From positions 4,588,001-4,652,000 of the forward strand of contig NZ_CP018082.1 of NCBI RefSeq assembly GCF_001886715.1: a DNA stretch of 64,000 nucleotides, read 5' to 3'. This stretch comes from Nocardia mangyaensis. Its GTDB lineage: Bacteria > Actinomycetota > Actinomycetes > Mycobacteriales > Mycobacteriaceae. Below are positions 16,625 through 24,152 of the stretch, in pieces (within the stretch, counting starts at the first letter, position 1; each line of letters opens with the position of its first letter). The position numbers were made by a program, and so were the translations under genes. Below the pieces are notes generated by a model. It was given only the letters and a program-made list of their open reading frames with translations. It searched no databases and was not told the DNA's origin.

Positions 16625-17721
16625 CGTTCGCTGCCGAAGCGGCGCAGCCACGGTGGCCTGGTCGTCCAGTGACCGCGCCGCGGCGATGTATCGGCGGTCC
16701 CGAGGTCGGCCAGAATTCGTGATTCCAGCTGTCGCGGTGGCGTGTGCTGGTCGTCGGCGGCCAACCGGGCAAGAACCTCGTGGACAGTGCGCACGCGGTC
16801 GGCGAAGCGAGCCAGGCTCGGCGGGGTGAGCGTGGCGAGCTTGTTCTCGATGTGGTGGTGCTCGAGTTCGGCGACCGCGTCGAGGGCGTAGGCGTCGGCC
16901 AGCGCGAGCATCGACCCCGGCGGACTCCACGGACCGCGGGTGCCGAATCGGTCCATCCGCTGCTCGGCGAGCTGTTCGACACCCTCGGCGAGCAGCCGGT
17001 TGACCAGTGGCACACGCAGCCCCAGTTCGCGCCCGATCGTCCGGTAGGTGCGTCCGCCGTAGTAGGCGAGGACGAACACCTCACAGTGGCTGTCGAGCGG
17101 GTCGTCGAAGCCGAGGCGCGCCGAGGCCGCGAGCCACGGCACATCGTCACCGTCGTGGCGGTCCAGCCGCAGGCGCTGGACGGCGAGGCGATGGACCTGG
17201 GCGAGCAGCCAGGTCTGTTCGGGGTCGAACGGGGCGCCGGTGTCAGCGGGCGGCGTGGGAGTCTCGGTGTAGGTGACGCCGGTGCCGAAGGCGATGTCGA
17301 CGGCAGGCGTGGTCTCCTCGGTCGCGGGTCCGACATCGGTGTCCGACCGTGGTTCGGCGGCGACGTAGGCCGAACGGCCCCACGGTGTCCCGAGGTCGGG
17401 GGCCGGGACCCGTTCGCGCTCGGCGGGTCCGGGTTCGGTGTCGGGGGAATCGACGGCGTCGGAATCGGATTCGGCCTGGGCGGTGTCGTCGCCGACGATC
17501 CAGGGCGCGGCGCGCAGGCGGCGATATCCCTCGCGGACAACGTCTTCGGCCGCTCCGCGACGATGCAGCACCCGCAGGGCCAGCCCGAACGCGGCAGCTC
17601 CGGTGGCCTGGTAGAGCGCACGGAGCGCGTCGTGATCGTCGGCGCCCGCGGAGATCTCGGGGGTGGGCGCGCCGAGGCCGCGGACCCCCGGCACCGGCTC
17701 GGGACCACGCTGCCCGTTCAT
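16621..17721 (-). CDS. Degenerate SigK-like sigma factor fused to an RskA-like anti-sigma domain
   Basis: Unusual 366-residue protein. Residues 30-72 look like the first part of sigma-70 region 2 (ALYQATGAAAFGLALRVL...AAEDVV). Residues 166-185 (FDPEQTWLLAQVHRLAVQRL) match the later part of region 2 in SigK-type factors (FDP...SWLM..AHRRAVDRVR). Between them is an acidic, Pro-rich insertion of about 90 residues. Residues 206-255 are region 4 (FVLAYYGGRTYRTIGRELGL). Residues 270-340 resemble the N-terminal domain of the RskA anti-sigma (LALADAYALDAV...PPRQLESRILADL). The chain ends where RskA would enter its membrane helix. This is my reading by eye. It could be an inactive sigma remnant or a self-inhibited regulator. 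Confidence 0.6.
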   Translation of the reverse strand: MNGQRGPEPVPGVRGLGAPTPEISAGADDHDALRALYQATGAAAFGLALRVLHRRGAAEDVVREGYRRLRAAPWIVGDDTAQAESDSDAVDSPDTEPGPAERERVPAPDLGTPWGRSAYVAAEPRSDTDVGPATEETTPAVDIAFGTGVTYTETPTPPADTGAPFDPEQTWLLAQVHRLAVQRLRLDRHDGDDVPWLAASARLGFDDPLDSHCEVFVLAYYGGRTYRTIGRELGLRVPLVNRLLAEGVEQLAEQRMDRFGTRGPWSPPGSMLALADAYALDAVAELEHHHIENKLATLTPPSLARFADRVRTVHEVLARLAADDQHTPPRQLESRILADLGTADTSPRRGHWTTRPPWLRRFGSER

Positions 17722-17779
17722 CGTCGAATTCCTGTCCGCACAAGGGCAATTCGCAGCGCGGACGGTTGTGGATCGGTAT

Positions 17780-18364
17780 TCACCGGCCGATCGCGGCGAT
17801 CAGCATGAACGCCGTGCCGATATCCATCACCACATGGGGTACCAGCGCCGAGGTCAGTGGGTGCGCGCCGACCGGGTGCACGAACCGGTGCCAGCGCGGT
17901 CCGTGACCGACGGTACCGAGTACGAGCAGCGCGTCCGCCCCGAACAGCAGCGCGAGTACCAGCGTGGGGACCGGCGCCGGTCCGGCGTGCTCGGCGCCGT
18001 GTCCGGCCATCGCGTACAGCATCGCGGCCACGGCCACGGTGTGATAGCCGATGGCGAACACCGCGCCCGGGTCGACCGCGCCGCGACGCCACTGCGCCGC
18101 GCGTTCGGCCAGCAGGATCGCGAAGGCCACGACGAGGGCGGTGAGCACGCCCCGCGCGGCGTGTGGATCGGTGGCGGCGGGGAACACCAGCATCGCCAGC
18201 ATCACCAGGCACATGAGCAGATGCGCGCTGTCGGCCCCGGCGTCGGCGCGGTGTGGCGGTGGGCTCGGCCGGGCCAGCCGGACCACCACGATCAGCGCGG
18301 CCAGGATGAACGCGGCGACCACCGACCAGCGCACGAACGCATGGTGCTCAACGAATTCGACCAC
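17780..18364 (-). CDS. DUF5134 family membrane protein
   Basis: A 194-residue integral membrane protein with about six hydrophobic segments, Ala/Val/Leu rich. Several histidines lie near segment ends (YHTVAVAAMLYAM, HGAEH, VPHVVMD), the pattern of the actinobacterial DUF5134 family. These histidines suggest metal or haem binding, but nothing is established. GTG 18364 follows GGTGGGG and is the likely start. It lies 58 bases upstream of the sigma/anti-sigma fusion gene on the same strand and may share its promoter. Confidence 0.75.
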   Translation of the reverse strand: MVEFVEHHAFVRWSVVAAFILAALIVVVRLARPSPPPHRADAGADSAHLLMCLVMLAMLVFPAATDPHAARGVLTALVVAFAILLAERAAQWRRGAVDPGAVFAIGYHTVAVAAMLYAMAGHGAEHAGPAPVPTLVLALLFGADALLVLGTVGHGPRWHRFVHPVGAHPLTSALVPHVVMDIGTAFMLIAAIGR

Positions 18365-18502
18365 ACCCCACCGCCTTCGAGTCGCCACCCGCCCACCATG
18401 CTCGCACCCGGCACGGTCGAACCGGGCGATTTTCCGGCCCGAAGCGGAGCCGAGCACCGGGCCGACGCGACCCGGGCGCGCACCGGGCGTCAAAATCGAC
18501 AG

Positions 18503-19003
18503 ATGACCGACTGCCTACCCGGATCGATGGTCGAGCAACTGCGCGTCGATGTCGACGATCTCACCGGCGCGCGCATCATCGCCTTGCTGACCCAGCACCA
18601 CGCCGACATGGCGGCGACCTCCCCCGCCGAGAGCATGCACGCCCTCGACCTCGCCGCCCTGCGCGATCCGGCGGTCACGGTGTGGAGCGCCTGGCTCGGT
18701 GCCGACCTGGCGGGTTGCGCCGCGGTGAAGGAACTCGACGCCGGGCACGCCGAGATCAAGTCCATGCGCACCGCCGACGGCTTCACCGGCCGCGGTGTGG
18801 CCGCCGCCCTGCTCGGCCACCTCGTCACGGCGGCCCGCGACCGTGGGTACCGGCGGCTGAGCCTCGAGACCGGCGCGGAGGACTACTTCGCCCCGGCACG
18901 GCGCCTCTACCTCCGCCACGGCTTCACCGAATGCCCGCCGTTCGGCGCCTACGTCCCCGATCCGCTGAGTCGGTTCTTCACCCTGGCGCTCGACCCCGAA
19001 TGA
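18503..19003 (+). CDS. GNAT family N-acetyltransferase
   Basis: A 166-residue acetyltransferase. The acetyl-CoA loop is visible as EIKSMRTADGFTGRGVAAALLGHLV (about residues 89-113), followed by GYRRLSLETGAEDYFAPARRLYLRHGF, the C-terminal GNAT half. It resembles the YsnE-like subgroup (DLTGARIIALLTQHHADM). The acceptor substrate is unknown. ATG 18503 is used; ATG 18527 is a shorter option. It is divergent from the DUF5134 gene. Confidence 0.85.
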   Translation: MTDCLPGSMVEQLRVDVDDLTGARIIALLTQHHADMAATSPAESMHALDLAALRDPAVTVWSAWLGADLAGCAAVKELDAGHAEIKSMRTADGFTGRGVAAALLGHLVTAARDRGYRRLSLETGAEDYFAPARRLYLRHGFTECPPFGAYVPDPLSRFFTLALDPE

Positions 19004-19012
19004 GCGGGCACC

Positions 19013-20839
19013 TCACCGCATCCGGAAGACCGGTCCGCGCGGGGTGAAAGGCAGGCGCGCGTTCGCCGGGACGAGGAAGGCGTGCTCGCCCCGGATGCGC
19101 ACGACATCGCACTGGCCGTCGGTGATCACCAGGATCGGGCCGTCGGGCGGAAAGTCCTCGGCGCGTTCGAGTAGCCGGATGCCGGGTTGCAGGACGGTCC
19201 CGCCGCGCCCGCGTACCCGGACACCGGCCGCGATCTGTTCCACCGGCAGATAGCCCGCGTCGTAGGCGGCGGCGTCGCAGTAGACGACCCGGGCCCGCGG
19301 CACGTTCCTGGCCAGCGCATAGGACGCGATCGCGCCGAGTCCCTTGCCGAGCAGGGTCACATCCATCGAGCCGGAGGTGTCGAGGACGACGCCGAAGGTC
19401 GGCAGCCGATGGTTCTCCTCGGGCCGCACCCAGGCGGGGCGCGGAATATCGGGGGTCGAGGCCTGCCTACGGGAGGCGCGTGCGTAACTGCGGCGCGGCT
19501 CGACAGCGGGCACGTGCTGGTCGAACCAGCGTGCCAGGCGCGCGTCCCACGGCAGCGGCGGCTGGTCGAGGGCGCGGATCGCCTGTTCCAGCGCGGCGGG
19601 GATGTCTCCCCGGCCACTGCCGGTGTGATAGGCCAGGCCGGTGACCAGCGCATTGCGGTAGTACTCGTCGAGATCGACGTAGCGGCCCGGACTGCCGGGG
19701 TGGGCCAGCGGTTCGCCGAGCACGTCGCCGCGGCCACGGCCGCGCAGGGTGGCGAGTTTGCGCAGCCTGCGCAGGTCGACAGCGATGCGGTCATAGATCT
19801 GTTCGGCCGACAACCCCCGCAGTTGCGGGTCGTAGAGCAGCCCTTCGGGCAGCTGGCCGACGGCCATCTCGACCAGCCAGCCGTTGACCACGTAGTCGCA
19901 GGCGATGTTGAACAGGTACGGGTCGCGCCAGTCGGCGCGTTCGCCGTGGCGCAGGGCGGCGTGCAGCATCTCGTGGGCGAGCACGAACCGCCACTGCGGC
20001 TCGCTGAGCCCGGCGTGCGGGTTGATGTAGATCTCGGCGGCTTCGGCGTTCACCGCGGCGATCACAATGTCCCAGCCGCGGGCGAGTTCGGCGTCGGCGA
20101 CGACGGTCATGCCCGCGGCCAGTGCGCCGAGCAAGGGGAACGAGGAGACGAACCAGCCGAGCGCGGCATCCCAGGGCTGGTGGCGGCGCAGCCCCTCCGG
20201 GGTGTGTTCGCCGCCCGCGGTGGCCAGGGCGACGCGGGCGGCGTCAGCGATGCCCGCGGCGAACCGGGCGGGCGCGTCGCTGCGTTTGGCGGCCTCGGCG
20301 GAGCCGATCAGGAAATCCGCGAGGCCGGTGCGGGCGAACGCGGTCGGGACGGCGCCGTCCTCGCGCCAGCGGGCGACCGCGACGTGCTCGTCGGTCAGCT
20401 CCGGGGTCGGCGACGCGTCAGTGGGCCTGGTGCCGATCTTCATCGTGGACAGGTAGGTGTCGACGGCGGCGCAGCAGGCGGCGCGGTAGGCCGGATGCGG
20501 GGCGCGCCCCTCGCGCGCGGACTCGGGGTCCTCGGGCGCGAGGCCGATGATGTTGACGGCGTCGGTGGTGCGTGGATCGAGATGGCCGAAGCCCGCGTGC
20601 AGCAGACAGTGCGCGAACACCCAGGCCCATTCCTCGGCCGTGGCCCGCCGTCTCGGGTGAAACGCGAGCCGGGTGCCGATCATCCGCGCCCATACCTCGC
20701 GCGGGGTGCGTTCGTCGAGCCGATACAGATGGGTGGTCAGTGGCCGGAAGGCCGGATGGCCGTGCACCCGCTGCCAGCCGTCGTCCACGGCCTGCTGCCA
20801 CGGGTCGCGGATGCCGCGACGCCCGCGTGCCGAGGACAT
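19013..20839 (-). CDS. VWA-like / HExxH metallopeptidase-like protein (DUF2201 type)
   Basis: A 608-residue protein whose middle has a zinc-metallopeptidase signature LAHEMLHAALRH (about residues 286-297). Its C-terminal third is a von Willebrand A-like domain with a MIDAS motif DTSGSM (about 484-489) and a later VITDGQ. This layout matches the putative metallopeptidase plus VWA-like proteins that accompany MoxR ATPases. The start lies two bases after the MoxR stop (TGAGCATG), so translation is coupled. The likely role is as partner of the MoxR motor in remodelling or maturing an unknown target. Confidence 0.85.
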   Translation of the reverse strand: MSSARGRRGIRDPWQQAVDDGWQRVHGHPAFRPLTTHLYRLDERTPREVWARMIGTRLAFHPRRRATAEEWAWVFAHCLLHAGFGHLDPRTTDAVNIIGLAPEDPESAREGRAPHPAYRAACCAAVDTYLSTMKIGTRPTDASPTPELTDEHVAVARWREDGAVPTAFARTGLADFLIGSAEAAKRSDAPARFAAGIADAARVALATAGGEHTPEGLRRHQPWDAALGWFVSSFPLLGALAAGMTVVADAELARGWDIVIAAVNAEAAEIYINPHAGLSEPQWRFVLAHEMLHAALRHGERADWRDPYLFNIACDYVVNGWLVEMAVGQLPEGLLYDPQLRGLSAEQIYDRIAVDLRRLRKLATLRGRGRGDVLGEPLAHPGSPGRYVDLDEYYRNALVTGLAYHTGSGRGDIPAALEQAIRALDQPPLPWDARLARWFDQHVPAVEPRRSYARASRRQASTPDIPRPAWVRPEENHRLPTFGVVLDTSGSMDVTLLGKGLGAIASYALARNVPRARVVYCDAAAYDAGYLPVEQIAAGVRVRGRGGTVLQPGIRLLERAEDFPPDGPILVITDGQCDVVRIRGEHAFLVPANARLPFTPRGPVFRMR

Positions 20840-20841
20840 GC

Positions 20842-21900
20842 TCAGCGCCGCGCGGCCAGTCGCGGCATGTCCCGCGACACCTCGATCAGGAACCACGAGG
20901 GCAGCACCGGCACCCCGTCGGCGTCCGCGGCGATCACCAGCTGCGCGCATTCCACCGAGATCTCGGCCAGTTCCACCAACAGCGTCTTGGCGCGCAGGAC
21001 GAACCGCCGCACGCTCGGGGAGACGTGCTCGCGGGCGCCGGGCAGTTCCTTGATCAGCCGGGCGCGCATCGTCTCGGACAGGAAGTAGAGCAGGTCACGG
21101 TCGGCCGGTTCGCGCGGCCACGACGCGTCGCCCTTCAGGACCGCGTCGAGGTCGTAGGCGTGCCGGATGGTCTTCACGAACGCGCGGAAGCCGGAGGCAT
21201 GGCCGAGGGTGAGGGTGCCGGAGGCGAGCACGTGCAGGGTGGTGTCGTCGATGTCGTCGCCGCAGGAGTGCAGGGCGTCGGAGAGCATGTGCCAGCCGCG
21301 CGGGGTGGAGAACGGCGCCTCGGTCTTGGGCGGGGCCGACCAGAGGTGATCGGGTCGCTGGGTCAGGTAGCGCAGTACCCAGGGGTGAATGTCGTTGTTC
21401 GCCGCCCAGGTCAGCCAGTAGTCGACATCGGCGCGCAGGTGCAGGTGCACCATCCGGTTGACCAGGGCCGAGGCCATCGGCCGGGCGAGCGCGTTGTCGG
21501 TGGCCCGGTTGCCCGCGCCGATCACCACCGAACCGGCGGGCAGTTCGTAGGTGCCGATGGGGCGGTCCAGGATCAGCGAGTAGAACGATTTCTGCACTTC
21601 GGGTGCGGCGGCGTTGAGTTCGTCGAGGAACAGGCAGTACGGCTGGGGCCGGGCGATGAGTTCCGGCGGTGCGAACCGGCTGCGGTCGTCGACGATCTGC
21701 GGCACACCGATCAGGTCCTCGGGGGCGAGCTGGGTGCCCAGCAGGGTGACGCAGTCCAGGCCGAGTGAATCGGCGAAGGTCCGTACCAGCGAACTCTTGC
21801 CGATGCCCGGTGCGCCCCACAGGAACACCGGCCGCACCACGGCCACGTGCAACAGGAGTTCCGGTAGCTGGTCCGGCGTCACTGTCACGGCAGCCTGCAT
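20842..21900 (-). CDS. MoxR family AAA+ ATPase
   Basis: A 352-residue AAA+ ATPase with Walker A (GAPGIGKSS, about residues 29-37), Walker B (CLFLDELN, about 89-96), a sensor-1 region (VVIGAGNRATDN) and an arginine-rich C-terminal domain. MoxR ATPases work with VWA proteins as chaperones that insert metals or mature complexes. The partner gene follows immediately. No dedicated target gene adjoins the pair; the neighbours are an aminotransferase and a GNAT. Confidence 0.88.
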   Translation of the reverse strand: MQAAVTVTPDQLPELLLHVAVVRPVFLWGAPGIGKSSLVRTFADSLGLDCVTLLGTQLAPEDLIGVPQIVDDRSRFAPPELIARPQPYCLFLDELNAAAPEVQKSFYSLILDRPIGTYELPAGSVVIGAGNRATDNALARPMASALVNRMVHLHLRADVDYWLTWAANNDIHPWVLRYLTQRPDHLWSAPPKTEAPFSTPRGWHMLSDALHSCGDDIDDTTLHVLASGTLTLGHASGFRAFVKTIRHAYDLDAVLKGDASWPREPADRDLLYFLSETMRARLIKELPGAREHVSPSVRRFVLRAKTLLVELAEISVECAQLVIAADADGVPVLPSWFLIEVSRDMPRLAARR

Positions 21901-21997
21901 GCCAGGTCCTCCCCCGTACTGATCGAATACCGGGGCGAGAGTATCGGGCCGACCGCCGAACCCACCAGCGAGTTTTCGCCGGCGGGCCCGGTGTGCG

Positions 21998-23221
21998 TCA
22001 GCCGAGGGCGCGCGCGAATCCCTCGGCGAGTTCGGCGACCTGGGCGTCGGTCATGACGAAGGACGGGGAGATCTGCATCGCGCCCGCGCCCGCGGCGCGA
22101 CCCGAGACACCTTGCTGACGAAGGGATTTCACCAGCGCGGGACCTTCGGAGGGGTCGGCCAGCTGGATGGCGGCGACGGCGCCGAGGCCGCTGCGGACCT
22201 CGGCCACGCGGGGATGGTCGGCCAGCGGCGCCAAGGTGGCGTGCAGGGACTGTTCCAGGCGGGCGGCTTCTTTCAGGAGTCCCTCGCGTTCGATGATGGC
22301 GAGATTGGCCAGCGCCGCGGCGGCCGCGCCCGCGTGCCCGCCGTAGGTATAGCCGTGGCGGAACCAGACACCGCCCGCGTAGAACGGCTCGGCCAGGTGC
22401 GGGGCGATGAAGACCGCGCCCATCGGCAGGTAGCCGGAGGTGAGCCCCTTGGCGGTGGTCATCAGGTCGGGTCGCAGGTCGAAGCGAGTGGAGGCGAACC
22501 AGGAACCGCCGATCCGGCCGAACCCGGTGACGACTTCGTCGGCGACGAAGAGGATGTCGTGATCGCGGCAGATCTGGCGCACCTCGGCCAGGTAGCCCGC
22601 CGGCGGCGGGTACACCCCGCCCGCGCCGATGATCGGTTCGCAGAAGAACGCGGCGATCCGTTCGGCGCCGACCTCCTCGATCAGGGCGAGCAGCGATTTC
22701 GCGTCGTCCCACTCGACCGTGCGGGTGTCGTCGACCAGGACGCCGTAGCCCTCCTTGTTGGGCGTCAGCCCGCCGAGGGAGGTACTCGCGTAGTGCATGC
22801 CGTGATAGGCCAGGCGCCGTCCGACCAGGATCTTCTTGTCCGGGCGGCCCAGTTCGTGCCAGTACCGGCGGGCGAGTTTGGCCGCGGTCTCCACCGAGTC
22901 CGAGCCGCCGGAGGTGAAGAAGATCTTGCTGCCCGGCACCGGGGCGATGGCCGAGAGCTTCTCGGCGAGTTCCTGGGTCGGCGGTTCGGTCAGGTCGCCG
23001 AAGTTGGAGTAGTGCGCGATGGTGCGCAACTGTGCGGCGACCGCGTCGGCGATCTCACCGCGACCGTGTCCGACATTGGCGAACCACAGTCCGGCGGTGG
23101 CGTCGAGGTATCGCGTCCCCGCGGTGTCGTAGACGTAGGCGCCGTCACCGCGGGCGATGACGAACGCGCCGTCCCGATCGACGGCACCCATATCGGCGAA
23201 TCCATGCCAGAGCGCATTCAT
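21998..23221 (-). CDS. Class III aminotransferase (aspartate aminotransferase family)
   Basis: A 407-residue PLP enzyme of fold I, subgroup III. The PLP lysine lies in MTTAKGLTSGYLPMGAV (about residues 255-270), with the preceding DEVVTGFGRIG motif and the FFTSGGSDSVETAAKLARRY cofactor loop. Such enzymes move amino groups from omega-amino acids, diamines or beta-alanine to a keto acid. The substrate cannot be read from sequence. The start at 23221 gives the normal family N-terminus MNALWHGFADM. Confidence 0.9.
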   Translation of the reverse strand: MNALWHGFADMGAVDRDGAFVIARGDGAYVYDTAGTRYLDATAGLWFANVGHGRGEIADAVAAQLRTIAHYSNFGDLTEPPTQELAEKLSAIAPVPGSKIFFTSGGSDSVETAAKLARRYWHELGRPDKKILVGRRLAYHGMHYASTSLGGLTPNKEGYGVLVDDTRTVEWDDAKSLLALIEEVGAERIAAFFCEPIIGAGGVYPPPAGYLAEVRQICRDHDILFVADEVVTGFGRIGGSWFASTRFDLRPDLMTTAKGLTSGYLPMGAVFIAPHLAEPFYAGGVWFRHGYTYGGHAGAAAAALANLAIIEREGLLKEAARLEQSLHATLAPLADHPRVAEVRSGLGAVAAIQLADPSEGPALVKSLRQQGVSGRAAGAGAMQISPSFVMTDAQVAELAEGFARALG

Positions 23222-23276
23222 GGCTCCACACTTACCCGAACCGAGCGGTCTGCGCTCGACGGCCCCCGCGGAAGGC

Positions 23277-23912
23277 TCAGGCCGCGGCTCGGCGTTCGCG
23301 CCACCACGCGGGCAGATCACCCAGCGACGCCATCGCCACCGCGAGCACCGCGAACACAAGGGTGAGCACGACCAGGCCGATGCCCATCGACAGGTAGCCC
23401 TGCTGGCGTGGATCGATGAACGGGTACGGGTACCAGTCGACGATGGGCCCCCGGATCAGGCTGTAGACGCCGTAGAGCAGCGGGAAGATCAACCACTGGC
23501 CGATCAGCGCCGGGCTCGGCCGCAGCCGCTGCGCCATCGCGACCAGCGCCCAGTCCAGCACCAGGACCAGCGGCAGGTAGCGGTGCATGACGTCGTTGAC
23601 CCACTTGTCGTTGAGCATCACGTCGATGTTGGCCAGCAGGACGGCGTAGACCACCATCGTGATGAGCATGTACAGCGTCACCGCGCCGCGCACGAGCTGC
23701 CAGCCCCGGCTCTGTGGTGCGAACAGCCCACCCACGAGCAGCACGGCGACACCGAGGATGTTCGACTCGATCGTGAAGTAGCTCAGGTAGTTGGTGAGCG
23801 AGAACGTCGCCGAGTCGATGTTGCGCAGCGGGATCCACAGCAGCGCGACCGCGCCGAGGACACCGAAGCCGAGCCGGTAAACCCTGATCCACCACGCCGT
23901 CGCTGCGCTCAT
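23277..23912 (-). CDS. Pr6Pr family membrane protein
   Basis: A 211-residue integral membrane protein with six hydrophobic segments. The third to fourth region reads NYLSYFTIESNILGV and the fifth-sixth loop IRGPIVDWYPYPFIDP, both hallmarks of the Pr6Pr (FAR-17a/AIG1-like) family. The function is undefined; eukaryotic relatives are lipid (FAHFA) hydrolases whose conserved Thr and His are not obvious here. It lies 55 bases upstream of the aminotransferase gene on the same strand. Confidence 0.85.
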   Translation of the reverse strand: MSAATAWWIRVYRLGFGVLGAVALLWIPLRNIDSATFSLTNYLSYFTIESNILGVAVLLVGGLFAPQSRGWQLVRGAVTLYMLITMVVYAVLLANIDVMLNDKWVNDVMHRYLPLVLVLDWALVAMAQRLRPSPALIGQWLIFPLLYGVYSLIRGPIVDWYPYPFIDPRQQGYLSMGIGLVVLTLVFAVLAVAMASLGDLPAWWRERRAAA

Positions 23913-24152
23913 GCCCGGATCTTCGCACGTCCGGACGCCGCTACCGCCGTGTTCGCGGCCGCCGGGCCCGCGCGTCGCGACGGCCGCCGGGGAACCGGAC
24001 TCGCGATCGTCCGGCCTCGCGTCAGGAACGGCCGTCGGCGGGGCGGAGGGTCGCCGGGCGCCGGTCCCGGTGTGTCGTTGGTCTCGGCCGCCCGGTGCAG
24101 CGACGGCGCGGCGGGAAAACCGGTGGCGGGCTTCGCTAGGCTGGCAGATGCA

